Positions 1 to 9,293 of a DNA stretch of 64,000 nucleotides are shown piece after piece. The notes under the pieces are model-generated. The model made no database searches. It was given only the letters and a program-made list of their open reading frames with translations, and was not told where the DNA came from. The translations under genes were made by a program, and so were the position numbers. Position 1 is the first letter of the stretch, and each line of letters starts with the position of its first letter. This DNA comes from Devosia sp. Root635 (lineage in GTDB: Bacteria > Pseudomonadota > Alphaproteobacteria > Rhizobiales > Devosiaceae). The stretch lies in assembly GCF_001427605.1 (NCBI RefSeq), contig NZ_LMGZ01000001.1, positions 317,995 to 381,994 on the forward strand, in the 5' to 3' direction.

Positions 1-1
1 A

Positions 2-128
2 CAAGTCCCGGCATCCCGAGGCGGCTTCCGTCTCATATTTAATTCTCAGAGGCGAAGGCCGTCTCGGGATCCGCACGCTGCCAGTCCTGGCATGCGTTCG
101 TCTATTGATAACCGCATCACAGGCGGCG
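2..128 (+). repeat. Dispersed palindromic repeat, family F, copy 1
   Basis: About 127 bp that recur in inverted orientation at 13874-14002 with only scattered mismatches. The first half is an imperfect hairpin: a CCCGAGGCGGCTTCCGTCTC arm pairs with a later arm ending GCCGTCTCGGGA. The second half carries a small TGCCAG/CTGGCA palindrome and ends near AGGCGGCGG. No coding potential is apparent. It lies upstream of the atp promoter. Confidence 0.8.
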
Positions 129-268
129 GTTCCACACGCCCCTTGCGTGCCAGAATCCCTACCGTCCCGCCGCCGCATCGCGACGGCGCCCTATGGACAG
201 CATGCCGCACCCCTGCGACAAGCTGATTTTTACATATATTTCAAAGGTTTATGGCCGGTAAGGTTATC

Positions 269-297
269 TTGACACTCTCCGGGCCCACCACTATGTT
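269..297 (+). promoter_or_regulatory. Probable sigma70-type promoter of the atp F0 operon
   Basis: A consensus -35 TTGACA (269-274) is followed after exactly 17 bp by a -10-like TATGTT (292-297). The expected start of transcription is near 304, giving a leader of about 55 nt before atpI. The leader holds a 15-bp palindrome CCCGGAAATTCCGGG (318-332), whose role is unknown. The promoter call rests on motif match and spacing only. Confidence 0.65.
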
Positions 298-359
298 GCG
301 CGCGACTTAAAGGGCGTCCCGGAAATTCCGGGAGGAAGCCGGCCAAAGGGAGCGAGCGG

Positions 360-752
360 ATGGTGAAACCGCAAGATGACCAGGGCCAGCCAGACAGCGC
401 CAAAGGGGTGACGCGCGATCTGGCATCGCGCATCGCCTCAGCCAAGCGGGAGCGCGACATCGAGGACAACAGAGCCTCGAAGACCGCTCCCCCGCAGATG
501 ACTGGTATGGCGCGCGGCATGCGCATCGGCACCGAGTTCATTGCGGCGATCCTGGTCGGGGCCGCTATCGGCTACGCCATCGATCTTGGCCTGGGAACCA
601 GACCCTGGGGCCTGCTCATCATGTTTCTGGTGGGTTTTGCTGCTGGAATACTCAATGTTACCCGTGTGGTAACGCAAATGAACAAGGCGGCGCCGCCGCC
701 ACCAGGTTCGGATCTCGGTCCGGATGTGGGCGAAGAAGACGACGACAGGTAG
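360..752 (+). CDS. atpI: ATP synthase F0 accessory protein AtpI
   Basis: A 130-residue protein with a charged N-terminal half (about residues 1-50), then two hydrophobic segments (about 54-75 and 79-100) and an acidic C-terminal tail. This is the architecture of AtpI, a small membrane protein that assists assembly of the F0 c-ring. It is the first gene of atpI-atpB-atpE-atpF'-atpF, the usual alphaproteobacterial F0 operon, which is separate from the F1 genes. The ATG is preceded by a purine-rich GGGAGCGAGCGG stretch. AtpI sequences are poorly conserved, so the call depends largely on position, length and topology. Confidence 0.88.
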   Translation: MVKPQDDQGQPDSAKGVTRDLASRIASAKRERDIEDNRASKTAPPQMTGMARGMRIGTEFIAAILVGAAIGYAIDLGLGTRPWGLLIMFLVGFAAGILNVTRVVTQMNKAAPPPPGSDLGPDVGEEDDDR

Positions 753-769
753 ACCATAGGGGTTTGGGC

Positions 770-1525
770 GTGGCCGATCCGAATAAAGTAGATCCGATCC
801 ACCAGTTCGCGATCACCAACGTCTTCTCGACCGGCGAGGGCGGCTTTGCCTTCACCAACTCGGCGCTGTTCATGGTGCTGACGGTTGGCCTCATCGTCAT
901 CTACATGCTTGGCTCGACCGCGCGCCGCAGCGTGGTTCCCGGCCGGGCGCAGGTGGTTTCCGAACTGCTCTACGATTTCGTGGCCAATATGGTCCGCGGT
1001 GCCGCCGGCTCCGAGGGAATGAAGTTCTTCCCCTTCGTGTTCAGCCTCTTCATGTTCGTGCTCATCGCCAACATGTTCGGCATGGTCCCGTTCTTCTTCA
1101 CCGTTACCAGCCACATCATCGTCACCTTCGCCCTTGCCATGCTGGTCTTCGTCGTGGTCGTCGGCTACGGCATCTATCGCAACGGTTTCAAGTTCTTCAA
1201 GCTGTTCGTCCCGGCCGGCGTGCCGGTCTATGTGCTGCCCATCGTGGTGCCGATCGAGATCGTCTCGTTCATTTCGCGCCCGATTTCGCACTCGGTGCGA
1301 CTGTTCGCCAACGTGCTGGCCGGCCATATCACGGTCAAGGTGTTTGCCGGCTTCATCATGTCGCTCGGTTCCCTGGGCTTTCTGGGGTTCCTCGGCGCAT
1401 CGCTGCCGTTGCTCATGACCATCGCGATCACGGCGCTCGAATTCCTCGTCGCGGCTCTGCAGGCCTATGTGTTTGCGGTGCTGACGGCGATGTACATCAA
1501 TGATGCGATCCATCCGTCGCATTAG
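770..1525 (+). CDS. atpB: ATP synthase F0 subunit a
   Basis: About 251 residues of a polytopic membrane protein, subunit a, which forms the two proton half-channels against the c-ring. The essential arginine is seen in the [13 protein letters not shown] motif (about R177). I prefer the GTG at 770 because an AGGGG ribosome-binding site lies 8 nt upstream and the product then begins [13 protein letters not shown], typical of alphaproteobacterial subunit a. An in-frame TTG at 764 is the alternative but sits too close to that site. It is 17 nt downstream of atpI, in one transcription unit with atpE and the two b-type subunits. Confidence 0.96.
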   Translation: MADPNKVDPIHQFAITNVFSTGEGGFAFTNSALFMVLTVGLIVIYMLGSTARRSVVPGRAQVVSELLYDFVANMVRGAAGSEGMKFFPFVFSLFMFVLIANMFGMVPFFFTVTSHIIVTFALAMLVFVVVVGYGIYRNGFKFFKLFVPAGVPVYVLPIVVPIEIVSFISRPISHSVRLFANVLAGHITVKVFAGFIMSLGSLGFLGFLGASLPLLMTIAITALEFLVAALQAYVFAVLTAMYINDAIHPSH

Positions 1526-1593
1526 ACGTCAACAGATCCGTGGTCGTCACTGCGTTGACCCGGATCACCCAGCAGCTCAAAAGGAGCAGGATA

Positions 1594-1821
1594 ATGGAAG
1601 CTGAAGCAGCGAAGTTTATTGGTGCGGGTATCGCCGCGATTGGTATGGCCGGCGCCGCCATGGGCGTGGGCAACATTTTCGGCAGCTTCCTGTCGGGCGC
1701 CCTGCGCAACCCGTCGGCTGCTCAGAGCCAGTTCGGTAACCTGATTTTCGGTTTCGCCGTGACCGAAGCCTTGGGCATTTTCTCGTTCCTGATCGCCCTG
1801 CTGCTGCTGTTCGCGGTCTGA
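1594..1821 (+). CDS. atpE: ATP synthase F0 subunit c
   Basis: A 75-residue double-helix hairpin proteolipid. Helix 1 is glycine/alanine-rich (about residues 9-35), the polar loop carries R38-N-P40, and helix 2 holds the proton-carrying glutamate E58 in [10 protein letters not shown]. Subunits form the rotating c-ring. The ATG at 1594 has an AAGGAG site 8 nt upstream. An upstream in-frame GTG/ATG extension is rejected because family members begin with a short [16 protein letters not shown] N-terminus. About 100 nt separate it from atpF', more than elsewhere in the operon, as often seen around this highly expressed subunit. Confidence 0.97.
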   Translation: MEAEAAKFIGAGIAAIGMAGAAMGVGNIFGSFLSGALRNPSAAQSQFGNLIFGFAVTEALGIFSFLIALLLLFAV

Positions 1822-1922
1822 TTTTCCGCAACCCAGTCGGAGCGGCGGCCGGGAGGATTTTTCCTTCGGGCTGCCGTTTCCTTATACGGCCTTCTGGCCT
1901 GCTGCTTTATGGGTAGATCAAT

Positions 1923-2522
1923 ATGGAATCCGAAACTCCAGTAGCGACCGAGGGTCACGAACCCATCGATGCCTCCGCTGAAGGTGGCGCCGTCCACGCG
2001 ACGACCGAGGCCCATGGCGGCGAGGAGCATTCCGGTGCATTTCCGCCGTTCGATCCTTCGACCTTCGGCACCCAGATAATCTGGCTGGTGCTGGCTTTTG
2101 TCGTGCTCTACTTCACCATGAGCCGGCTGGCCCTGCCCCGCATCGGCGGCATTCTTGCCGACCGCAAGGCGCGCATCGATGGCGATCTCGCCGCCGCTGA
2201 CAGCGCCCGACAGAAAACCGATGCAGCCATCGCTGCCTACGAAGACGCCCTGGCGACTGCCCGCAAGAAGTCCCAGGCCATTGCCGAAGAGACCCGCGCC
2301 GGTATCCAGGCCGACATCGACTCCAAGCGCAAGGCCGTCGAGACCGAGCTTTCCGCCAAGGTCGCTGCTGCCGAAACCAGCATCCAGGCCACCAAGAAGG
2401 AGGCACTCGGCCATGTTGCCGAGATTGCCGCCGATACGGTGCAGGCCCTGGTCACGCAATTGACCGGCTCGGCCACTGCCGACGAGGCCCGCAAGGCCGT
2501 CGCCGCCGCGGCAAAGGAGTAA
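1923..2522 (+). CDS. atpF': ATP synthase F0 subunit b' (second b-type stalk subunit)
   Basis: 199 residues: a disordered, acidic N-terminal extension (1-45), one transmembrane helix (about 49-67), then a long charged alanine-rich coiled coil to the C-terminus. This is the b' stator subunit found in alphaproteobacteria and cyanobacteria, which pairs with subunit b to link F0 to F1. It directly precedes atpF with 4 nt between stop and start. The N-terminal extension is longer than in the paralogous b subunit next door, as is usual for b'. Confidence 0.93.
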   Translation: MESETPVATEGHEPIDASAEGGAVHATTEAHGGEEHSGAFPPFDPSTFGTQIIWLVLAFVVLYFTMSRLALPRIGGILADRKARIDGDLAAADSARQKTDAAIAAYEDALATARKKSQAIAEETRAGIQADIDSKRKAVETELSAKVAAAETSIQATKKEALGHVAEIAADTVQALVTQLTGSATADEARKAVAAAAKE

Positions 2523-2526
2523 ACAG

Positions 2527-3030
2527 ATGGATTTCTCATCTATCGACGCAACCACCTGGGCGACGATCTGGGCGACCATCTCGCTGCTGATCTTCATCGG
2601 CGTCGTTGTCTATATCGGCGTGCCGAAAATGGTCGCCAAGATGCTCGATCAGCGTATTGCCCAGATCGAGACCGACCTGGCCGAGGCCAAGCGCCTGCGC
2701 GAAGAGGCCGAAAACCTGCTGGTCGATTATGAGCGCAAGCGCGTTGCCGCCGAGGGCGAAGCCGAGGGCATCGTCACGGCCGCCAAGGAAGAAGCCAAGC
2801 GCCTGGCCGATGATGCCAGCGCCAAGCTGGCGGACCTGATCGCTCGCCGCACCAAGGCCGTCGAGGACAAGATCGCCCAGGCCGAAGCCCAGGCGCTCGG
2901 TGAAGTGCGCGCCAGCGCCGCCGAGCTGACCGTGGCTGCCGCCCGCATCGTGCTCAGCCAGCAGATGCCCAGCAAGGCCGACGACCTCGTCGCCAAGGCC
3001 ATCCAGGACGTCGGCGCCAAGCTCAACTGA
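2527..3030 (+). CDS. atpF: ATP synthase F0 subunit b
   Basis: 167 residues with an N-terminal transmembrane helix (about 12-30) and a long charged helix forming the peripheral stalk. It is the last gene of the F0 operon and starts 4 nt after atpF', consistent with coupled translation and equimolar b/b' synthesis. A strong intrinsic terminator follows 23 nt after the stop codon. Confidence 0.95.
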   Translation: MDFSSIDATTWATIWATISLLIFIGVVVYIGVPKMVAKMLDQRIAQIETDLAEAKRLREEAENLLVDYERKRVAAEGEAEGIVTAAKEEAKRLADDASAKLADLIARRTKAVEDKIAQAEAQALGEVRASAAELTVAAARIVLSQQMPSKADDLVAKAIQDVGAKLN

Positions 3031-3052
3031 GCGAAAGCGCAGAACAGATCAA

Positions 3053-3079
3053 AGGGCGGGCAGTTATGCCCGCCCTTTT
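3053..3079 (+). terminator. Rho-independent terminator of the atp operon
   Basis: A GGGCGGGC stem, a short AGTTAT loop and a GCCCGCCC return arm, followed by TTTT. It lies just after atpF and before the glycine riboswitch promoter, separating the two transcription units. Confidence 0.9.
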
Positions 3080-3139
3080 CATTTGCGCTAAACTGGACGG
3101 TGGTCCCGCATAAATCGGTGATGCAGTAGCCGTCGCCAA

Positions 3140-3168
3140 TTGACGCCTTCCGGAATCTCGACCATGTT
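3140..3168 (+). promoter_or_regulatory. Probable promoter of the gcv operon
   Basis: TTGACG (3140-3145), exactly 17 bp, then CATGTT (3163-3168). Predicted transcription start is near 3175, only a few bases before the first glycine aptamer begins. The spacing and the ..ATGTT -10 resemble the atp promoter in the same window. Confidence 0.6.
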
Positions 3169-3176
3169 GCGGCCAG

Positions 3177-3352
3177 CTGCGGGAGAGATTGGATTTTCTC
3201 CAGCGCCGAAGGAGCAACCGCCCCGGAAACTCTCAGGCAAAAGGACCGCAGTCAGGTCAACAACTCTGGAAAGCGGATCGGATAGCCGGTCCCACCGAAG
3301 GAGCAACCGGCGCTCAGCCGGGAAATCTCTCAGGGCAAGGACAGAGGGGGCA
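3177..3352 (+). promoter_or_regulatory. Tandem glycine riboswitch
   Basis: Two consecutive glycine aptamers. Each carries the hallmark core CCGAAGGAGCAACCG (3207-3221 and 3295-3309), followed by AACTCTCAGGCAAAAGGACC in the first and AAATCTCTCAGGGCAAGGAC in the second. The short linker between the aptamers is the usual cooperative arrangement. It sits 64 nt upstream of gcvT. Glycine binding is expected to switch on the glycine cleavage operon. No obvious poly-U terminator lies between the second aptamer and gcvT, so control may be translational. Confidence 0.95.
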
Positions 3353-3415
3353 CGGAATATTCGCCGCAAGGCGGGTGCAATCGTGTCGCCTTGTTTCATT
3401 TCCCGGGATGTGTTG

Positions 3416-4582
3416 ATGGCCGAAACCTCGCCCACAAACCTCAAGACCACACCGCTTTTCGAGCGCCACCAGGCCGCAGGCGGCCGCATGGTGCCGTTCG
3501 GCGGCTATTCTCTGCCCGTGCAATACCCCTCCGGTATCATGACGGAACACAAATGGACCCGCGAACAGGCGGGCCTGTTCGATGTCAGCCATATGGGTCC
3601 GAGCTTTCTCGTCCTCAACAATCCCAGCGGCGACGCAGAGGCAGACCACGCCGCCATTGCCGCCATCATCGAGCCGATGATCTGCGGCGATATTGCCGGC
3701 CTCAAGCCAGGCCAGGTGCGCTACACGCTGCTGCTCAACGAAAAGGGCGGCATCATCGACGACCTCATGGTCGCCCGCTCGCCCAAATTCGCCGGCTCGC
3801 TCTATATCGTGGTCAATGCCGGCACCAAGGAAGGCGACTTCGCCCGCATCGCTGCCGCGGCCGGCGACAGGGCCCGGTTCAGCCGCGCCGATGACGGTGC
3901 GCTGCTGGCGCTGCAGGGCCCGGAAGCCGTCGGCGTCCTCGCCAGCCTCATGCCCGGCGTCGTCGAGCTCGGCTTCATGCAATACGGGCCCTATGAACTG
4001 AACGGGCAGACTGTCATCGTCTCCCGCTCGGGCTATACTGGCGAGGACGGGTTCGAACTGCTCTGCCCCGCCCCGTTCGCCAATACGCTGTGGGACGCCC
4101 TGCTCGCCGATCCGCGCGTCAAGCCGATCGGGCTCGGCGCCCGCGACAGCCTGCGCCTCGAAGCCGGCCTGCCGCTCTATGGCCACGACCTCGACGAGAC
4201 CGTCTCGCCCATCGAAGCCGATCTCGGCTTCGCCGTCTCCAGACGCCGCCGCGAGGCCGGTGATTTCCCCGGCGCCCCCAGAATTCTTGCCGAACGCGAT
4301 GGCAAGCTCAGCCGCATCCGTGTCGGCCTGATCGTCGAAGGCGCCCCGGCCCGCGAGGGCGCCGAAATCCTCGACGCTTCCGGCGCCGCCATCGGCGTCG
4401 TCACCAGTGGCGGTTTCGCTCCATCGCTGGGCAAGGCTATCGCCCTGGGCTTCGTGCCGCCCGCCCATGCCAGCCATGGCAGCAAGCTCCAGGTGTCGGT
4501 CCGCGGCCGCGCCCAACCGGCCGAGGTGGTCCCTACCCCCTTCGTGCCACACCGTTATTTCCGCAAAGCCAAAGCCAGTTGA
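3416..4582 (+). CDS. gcvT: Glycine cleavage system aminomethyltransferase (T protein)
   Basis: 388 residues. It transfers the methylene group from aminomethyl-lipoyl-H protein to tetrahydrofolate, releasing ammonia. Visible family motifs are GLFDVSHMG (about 52-60), YTLLLNEKGGIIDDLMV with the catalytic aspartate in GGIIDD (about 103-118), SRSGYTGEDGFEL (about 203-215) and GLGARDSLRLEAGLPLYGHD (about 240-259). The ATG at 3416 is chosen because it follows the riboswitch. The open frame extends far upstream into the riboswitch but that part cannot be coding. First gene of gcvT-H-PA-PB, 10 nt from gcvH. Confidence 0.96.
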   Translation: MAETSPTNLKTTPLFERHQAAGGRMVPFGGYSLPVQYPSGIMTEHKWTREQAGLFDVSHMGPSFLVLNNPSGDAEADHAAIAAIIEPMICGDIAGLKPGQVRYTLLLNEKGGIIDDLMVARSPKFAGSLYIVVNAGTKEGDFARIAAAAGDRARFSRADDGALLALQGPEAVGVLASLMPGVVELGFMQYGPYELNGQTVIVSRSGYTGEDGFELLCPAPFANTLWDALLADPRVKPIGLGARDSLRLEAGLPLYGHDLDETVSPIEADLGFAVSRRRREAGDFPGAPRILAERDGKLSRIRVGLIVEGAPAREGAEILDASGAAIGVVTSGGFAPSLGKAIALGFVPPAHASHGSKLQVSVRGRAQPAEVVPTPFVPHRYFRKAKAS

Positions 4583-4592
4583 GAGGCCAGCC

Positions 4593-4958
4593 ATGACCAC
4601 CAGGTTCACACCGGACCATGAATACATCCGCGTCGAGGGCTCGACCGGCATTGTCGGCATCACCAACTATGCGCAGGAAGCGTTGGGCGACATTGTCTTC
4701 GTCGAGCTGCCCAGCGTCGGCAAAGTGCTGAAGAAGGGCGACGAGGCCGCCGTGGTCGAAAGCGTCAAGGCCGCCTCGGAAATCTATGCCCCCGTCGCGG
4801 GCACGGTAATCGAGGTCAATGACGCCCTTTCCGGCGAACCGGGCCTGATCAATGCCGACCCGGAAGCGGGCGGCTGGATCTACAAGATCGCCATAGCCGA
4901 GGCCGGTGAAATCGACAGCCTGCTCGACGCAACCGCCTATGCGGACCTGACGAAGTAA
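4593..4958 (+). CDS. gcvH: Glycine cleavage system H protein (lipoyl carrier)
   Basis: 121 residues, the normal length for the lipoyl-carrying shuttle that moves the aminomethyl group between P, T and L proteins. The lipoylated lysine is K59 in the VESVKAAS motif. The N-terminus is typical ([12 protein letters not shown]), as is the [16 protein letters not shown] segment. It lies between gcvT and gcvPA with short gaps (10 and 8 nt), so co-transcription under the glycine riboswitch is expected. The ATG follows a GAGAGGCC site. Confidence 0.97.
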   Translation: MTTRFTPDHEYIRVEGSTGIVGITNYAQEALGDIVFVELPSVGKVLKKGDEAAVVESVKAASEIYAPVAGTVIEVNDALSGEPGLINADPEAGGWIYKIAIAEAGEIDSLLDATAYADLTK

Positions 4959-4966
4959 GAGGCATC

Positions 4967-6310
4967 ATGCGCTACCTCCCCCATTCCGACCATGAACGCG
5001 CCGAAATGCTCGGCGTCATCGGCGCAGCCGATATCGACAGCCTGTTCAGCGCCGTCCCAAAGCGCGCGCTCAAGAGCTTCGATCTCGGCCTGCCCGCCCA
5101 TAGCCCCGAATTCCTGGTCGAGGCCCATATGCGGGCGCTGGCCGGCAAGAACCGGGCTGGCGCTGACGGTCCGTTCTTCGTCGGCGCCGGTGCCTATCGC
5201 CACCATGTGCCAGCCACGGTCGACCACCTGATCCAGCGCTCGGAATGGCTCACCGCCTATACGCCCTATCAGCCGGAAATCTCGCAGGGCACCCTGCAGA
5301 TGCTGTTCGAGTTCCAGACGCAGGTGGCCAAGCTTACCGGCATGGATGTGGCCAATGCCAGCCTCTATGACGGTTCGACCGGCACGGCCGAGGCCGTGCT
5401 GATGGCGCGGCGCCTCACCAAACGCAACAAGATCGTACTATCGGGCGGGCTGCATCCGCATTACCGCGACGTGGTGAAGGCCTATCTCAAGGACGATACC
5501 GATCTGCAATGCCTCTCCGCCTCGCCGGAAGGCCAGGGCGACATTCTCGACCATATCGACGAGCAGACCGCCGCCATCGTCATCCAGACGCCGGATTTCT
5601 ATGGCCACCTGCGCAACCTCAAGACCGCAGCCGATGCGGCCCATGCCAAGGGCGCGCTGCTGATCGTCGTCATCACCGAGATCGTGTCGCTCGGTCTGAT
5701 CGAGGCGCCGGGCGCCTATGGCGCCGATATCGTGGTGGCCGAGGGCCAGTCCATCGGCAATGCACTTAATTTCGGCGGGCCCTATCTGGGCCTGATGGCG
5801 ACCCGCAAGGAGTTCATCCGCCAGATGCCGGGCCGGCTATGCGGGGAAACGGTGGATGCCGAGGGCCAGCGCGGCTTCGTGCTGACGCTGTCGACCCGGG
5901 AGCAGCATATCCGGCGCGAGAAGGCGACCAGCAATATCTGCACCAATTCGGGGCTCTGCGCCCTCGCTTTCTCCATCCACATGGCGCTGCTGGGCGAGGC
6001 CGGATTCACCAGGCTTGCCCGCCTCAATCATGCGCGAGCCTGCAAACTCGCCGACGCTTTGGCGGCGGTTGGCGGGGTGGACGTGCTCAACAAGAGCTTC
6101 TTCAACGAAATGACCATCCGCACCAGCCAGCCGGCCGCAGCGCTGGTCGAGCGTCTGGCCGCCCGCGGCATCCTTGCCGGGGTGCCGGTCAGCCGGCTTG
6201 AGCCCGATGATCCCTCGGTCGCCAACCTCATCGTGCTGGCCGCGACCGAACTCACCACCGATGCCGATATCGCCGCGCTCTGCGCCGCCCTTGCGGAGGA
6301 ACTGGCATGA
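4967..6310 (+). CDS. gcvPA: Glycine dehydrogenase (decarboxylating) subunit 1
   Basis: 447 residues corresponding to the N-terminal half of glycine decarboxylase P protein. It lacks the PLP lysine, which is on the partner subunit. Recognisable segments include [15 protein letters not shown] at the start, [29 protein letters not shown] and [20 protein letters not shown]. It overlaps gcvPB by 4 nt (ATGA), which suggests translational coupling and 1:1 assembly of the heterodimer. Length and the clean start/stop show a natural split rather than a broken gcvP. Confidence 0.95.
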   Translation: MRYLPHSDHERAEMLGVIGAADIDSLFSAVPKRALKSFDLGLPAHSPEFLVEAHMRALAGKNRAGADGPFFVGAGAYRHHVPATVDHLIQRSEWLTAYTPYQPEISQGTLQMLFEFQTQVAKLTGMDVANASLYDGSTGTAEAVLMARRLTKRNKIVLSGGLHPHYRDVVKAYLKDDTDLQCLSASPEGQGDILDHIDEQTAAIVIQTPDFYGHLRNLKTAADAAHAKGALLIVVITEIVSLGLIEAPGAYGADIVVAEGQSIGNALNFGGPYLGLMATRKEFIRQMPGRLCGETVDAEGQRGFVLTLSTREQHIRREKATSNICTNSGLCALAFSIHMALLGEAGFTRLARLNHARACKLADALAAVGGVDVLNKSFFNEMTIRTSQPAAALVERLAARGILAGVPVSRLEPDDPSVANLIVLAATELTTDADIAALCAALAEELA

Positions 6311-7854
6311 GCATGAACAATCAGGGCCGCCCGACCGGCATCGGCACCTCGAGCTTCGCATCCTCTACCGGCTCGGCATTGCTGCCCAACGAACCGCTGC
6401 TGTTCGAAATCGGCGATACCGAGCATTCCGGCGTCGACCTGCCTGACGTCACCATCTCGGGCAGTCGCCTCGGCGGCTTCGAGCGCCGGATGCCGCTCGA
6501 CCTGGCGGGACTGACCGAGCCGGAAGCAATGCGCCACTATGTGCGCCTCAGCCGCCTCAACCACTCGATCGATAGCGGCATGTACCCGCTGGGCTCGTGC
6601 ACGATGAAGCACAATCCGCGCCTCAACGAGAAGATGGCCCGCCTGCCCGGCTTTGCCGATATCCACCCGTTGCAGCCGGCCTCAACCGTGCAGGGTGCAC
6701 TGGAGCTGATGGAACAGCTTTCGCACTGGCTGATGACCCTCACCAACACCGCCGCTGTGGCGCTGACGCCCAAGGCCGGTGCGCATGGCGAACTGCTGGG
6801 CATGATGGCCATCAAGGCGGCGCAGGAGGCGGCCGGTCAGGGCCATCGCAGAATCGTGCTCGTCCCCGAAAGCGCCCATGGCACCAATCCGGCCACTGCC
6901 GCCTTCCTGGGTTATACGGTGAAGGCCATCCCGGCCCGATCAGACGGCACGGTGGATGTGCAGGCGGTCAGGGATGCGCTCAGCCCCGAAGTGGCGGCGA
7001 TCATGCTGACCAACCCAAACACCTGCGGCCTGTTCGAACCTGACGTGATCGAGATTGCCGAGGCGGTGCATGAAGCCGGGGCCTTCTTCTACTGCGACGG
7101 TGCCAATTTCAACGCCATCATGGGCGTGGTGCGGCCGGGCGACCTTGGCATCGACGCCATGCATATCAACCTGCACAAGACCTTCTCGACGCCACATGGC
7201 GGCGGCGGTCCGGGCGCAGGCCCGGTGGTGCTGTCCCAGGCGCTGGCGCCGTTCGCACCCGTCCCCTTCGTCCGTAAGGGTGCCAAGGGGCTCGAACTGG
7301 TGGAACATGCACAGGGCGAAGCGCTGGGCCGCATCACCGCCTTCCAGGGCCAGATGGGCATGTATGTCCGGGCGCTGACCTATATGCTCAGCCATGGCGG
7401 CGACGGGCTGGCCCAGGCGGCGCAGGACGCGGTGCTGAATGCCAACTACATCAAGGCCCGCCTCGCGCATGCCTTCTCGGTGCCGTTCGGCGATTGTCCG
7501 ACCATGCACGAGGCGCTGTTCGACGACAGTTTCCTCGCCGGTACGGGCGTCACCACGCTCGATTTCGCCAAGGCGCTGATCGACGAGGGTTTCCATCCCA
7601 TGACCATGTATTTCCCGCTGGTCGTGCATGGCGCCATGCTGATCGAGCCAACCGAAAGCGAGAGCAAGCAGACTCTGGACCATTTCTGCGCGGTGATGGA
7701 AGAACTGGCCGCCGACGCCAAGGCCGGCAATGCCGAGCGCTTCACTTCGGCTCCGTTGAAAGCCCCACGCCGCCGGCTGGATGAGACGCGCGCGGCGCGC
7801 TCGCCGATACTGAAGTGGGAACGGCCGGAGGAGACGCTCAAGGCAGCGGAGTAG
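6307..7854 (+). CDS. gcvPB: Glycine dehydrogenase (decarboxylating) subunit 2
   Basis: 515 residues, the C-terminal half of P protein carrying the pyridoxal phosphate site. The PLP lysine is K291 in [19 protein letters not shown]. Other family motifs are [27 protein letters not shown] and [11 protein letters not shown]. With gcvPA it decarboxylates glycine and loads the aminomethyl group onto H protein. It is the last gene of the operon; a repeat-bearing intergenic stretch follows. No L protein gene is present here. Confidence 0.96.
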   Translation: MSMNNQGRPTGIGTSSFASSTGSALLPNEPLLFEIGDTEHSGVDLPDVTISGSRLGGFERRMPLDLAGLTEPEAMRHYVRLSRLNHSIDSGMYPLGSCTMKHNPRLNEKMARLPGFADIHPLQPASTVQGALELMEQLSHWLMTLTNTAAVALTPKAGAHGELLGMMAIKAAQEAAGQGHRRIVLVPESAHGTNPATAAFLGYTVKAIPARSDGTVDVQAVRDALSPEVAAIMLTNPNTCGLFEPDVIEIAEAVHEAGAFFYCDGANFNAIMGVVRPGDLGIDAMHINLHKTFSTPHGGGGPGAGPVVLSQALAPFAPVPFVRKGAKGLELVEHAQGEALGRITAFQGQMGMYVRALTYMLSHGGDGLAQAAQDAVLNANYIKARLAHAFSVPFGDCPTMHEALFDDSFLAGTGVTTLDFAKALIDEGFHPMTMYFPLVVHGAMLIEPTESESKQTLDHFCAVMEELAADAKAGNAERFTSAPLKAPRRRLDETRAARSPILKWERPEETLKAAE

Positions 7855-7880
7855 CCGCAGTGCTATCCACACCCACTGCG

Positions 7881-7988
7881 CGACTCCTCCCCCTTGACGG
7901 GGGAGATTGGGAGGGGGTGCTGGGAGCCACGATATCGGGGCTAAACATTCCCCCACCCTTGATACCTCCCCGCAAGGGGGAGGTATCG
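7881..7988. repeat. Palindromic repeat, family A (CTCCCCC-TTG-GGGGAG type)
   Basis: Two short palindromes bracket a stretch ending in CCCCACCCTTGAT: CTCCCCCTTGACGGGGGAG near 7884 and CTCCCCGCAAGGGGGAG near 7966. The same composite layout recurs many times in this window, mostly in the cobalamin region. It lies between convergent genes gcvPB and the lipoprotein gene. Confidence 0.75.
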
Positions 7989-8009
7989 ACTGAGAAAGCG
8001 GCGACCAAC

Positions 8010-8038
8010 AAAAAAGCCCGCGAACTTATCCACGGGCC
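8010..8038 (-). terminator. Intrinsic terminator for the minus-strand lipoprotein gene
   Basis: Read on the minus strand: a GCCCG arm, a loop including GGATAAGTT, a CGGGC arm, then six T. It lies 28 nt after the stop of the lipoprotein gene at 8066-8653. Confidence 0.7.
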
Positions 8039-8065
8039 TTCAAATCCACCGATACTGGCGCAATG

Positions 8066-8653
8066 TCAGCCCTTGGTATCGAAGCCGACCCAGATGGTGA
8101 TTTCCTCGCCGCCCAGATAGGGGATGGCGACATTTTCGATGACCTTGACGAATTCGGCCGAGCGGGCCGGGGCGGCGATGGCGACCGGCAAGGTGTACTT
8201 TTCGGAGAACACCGCCTGCCCGTCCCGCTCCACGGCAAAGCGGATCGGCGCATTGACGCTGGTCTGGTTGCCAGCCGGGCCGAGCAGCACGCGGCCGACG
8301 ACACCCATATTCACCGTGATCAGCCCGTTGGACACCACGCAATTGCGCGAGGTCTCGTCGATCACGCCCTGATATTGCAGCGCCCGCGCATCGCCGGTGC
8401 GGCCATTGCCGTAGTAGAACATCGCCTCGCTGCCGGGGCGCACGCGGATCGGCGGGCACTCGGTGGCGATGGCGGGCAGCGCATTGGTCTGCGCCTGGGC
8501 GACTGCCGCCGGGGTGGCCGTGGCATTCTGCAATTGCTGGTTCTGCGCGGCATTGCCGCCGCCGAACATGCCGCCCATCGAGCAGGCTGCCAGCAGCGTC
8601 GCAGTGGCGCCGGCGGCGGTGAGGCGCAGCATCAGGGAAAGGGGCTGGTTCAT
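8066..8653 (-). CDS. Putative lipoprotein of unknown function
   Basis: 195 residues. The N-terminus is a lipoprotein signal: a hydrophobic stretch followed by the lipobox LLAAC with the acylated cysteine near residue 22. The mature part begins with a Gln/Asn/Ala-rich linker and then a beta-rich domain containing CPPIRVRPGSEAMFYY, and ends with a stretch reminiscent of small alphaproteobacterial envelope lipoproteins. I choose the ATG at 8653 because it starts the signal peptide directly. No specific function is recognisable. It is on the same strand as the peroxiredoxin gene, 22 nt away, so the two may be co-transcribed. Confidence 0.8.
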   Translation of the reverse strand: MNQPLSLMLRLTAAGATATLLAACSMGGMFGGGNAAQNQQLQNATATPAAVAQAQTNALPAIATECPPIRVRPGSEAMFYYGNGRTGDARALQYQGVIDETSRNCVVSNGLITVNMGVVGRVLLGPAGNQTSVNAPIRFAVERDGQAVFSEKYTLPVAIAAPARSAEFVKVIENVAIPYLGGEEITIWVGFDTKG

Positions 8654-8675
8654 GGGGCGATCTCCTGACGCGACA

Positions 8676-9170
8676 CTAGCTATTGGCGACTTCGAGCGCC
8701 ATGAGGATGGCGGGGGCACCACTGGCGTTCACGCCCGGCGCATCTTCGACGAAAACGGCATCGACGATGCCGTTGCGGATCAGCATGGCCGAGCGCGCGA
8801 AGCGCTTGCCCATGCCGGAACCGGAAAAATCCTTGGAGAGGCCGAGCGCTTCGGCCAGCTCGGCATTGCCATCGGCGATGAAATCGATCTTGCCCAGCGC
8901 GCCGGAGGCCTCGGCCCAGGCCTTCATCACGTGATGATCGTTGACCGCGGCGCAGACGATGCGATCGACCCCCGCGGCCCGCAGCTTGGCCTCGTTGGCG
9001 ACAAAGCCGGGCAGGTGATTGACATGGCAGGTGGGGGTGAAGGCGCCAGGCACCGCGAAGAACACGACCAGGCCGGTACCAAGTACGGCATCGCTGGTCG
9101 TGTCCGTTGCGCCATCGGCGCCTACAAGTTTTACCCGCACGGACGGGACCGGACTGCCGCGATCGATCAT
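8676..9170 (-). CDS. Peroxiredoxin, Prx5/AhpE-like (atypical 2-Cys or 1-Cys)
   Basis: 164 residues starting at the ATG at 9170 (MIDRGSPVPSVRVKL), the normal Prx5 N-terminus. The peroxidatic cysteine is C48 in FFAVPGAFTPTCHVNHLPGF, a signature of the family, which reduces hydrogen and organic peroxides. A longer frame reaches 9263, but the extra 31 residues are proline-rich and unlike the family. It lies between the lipoprotein gene and a DsbD-like periplasmic redox gene, all on the minus strand. The upstream ribosome-binding site is weak, so the exact start is moderately uncertain. Confidence 0.9.
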   Translation of the reverse strand: MIDRGSPVPSVRVKLVGADGATDTTSDAVLGTGLVVFFAVPGAFTPTCHVNHLPGFVANEAKLRAAGVDRIVCAAVNDHHVMKAWAEASGALGKIDFIADGNAELAEALGLSKDFSGSGMGKRFARSAMLIRNGIVDAVFVEDAPGVNASGAPAILMALEVANS

Positions 9171-9293
9171 GAAAAGATATGCCCCATGCCTAGGGCCACC
9201 AGGCGGCGGCCAGTCCTCGGTCTCAAATGCAATCGGGATAAGCGGCTTTGGCGCCGCCGACAAGGCCTATTGCCCCTTTCCTCCCTGCACGGT

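Noticed and set aside
3140..3415. N-terminal extension of GcvT
   Set aside because: The extended frame is the glycine riboswitch and its promoter region, not protein-coding.
4967..7854. gcvPA/gcvPB as a frameshifted single gcvP
   Set aside because: Both parts have proper family-type ends and a 4-nt overlap, and the split form is known in other bacteria.
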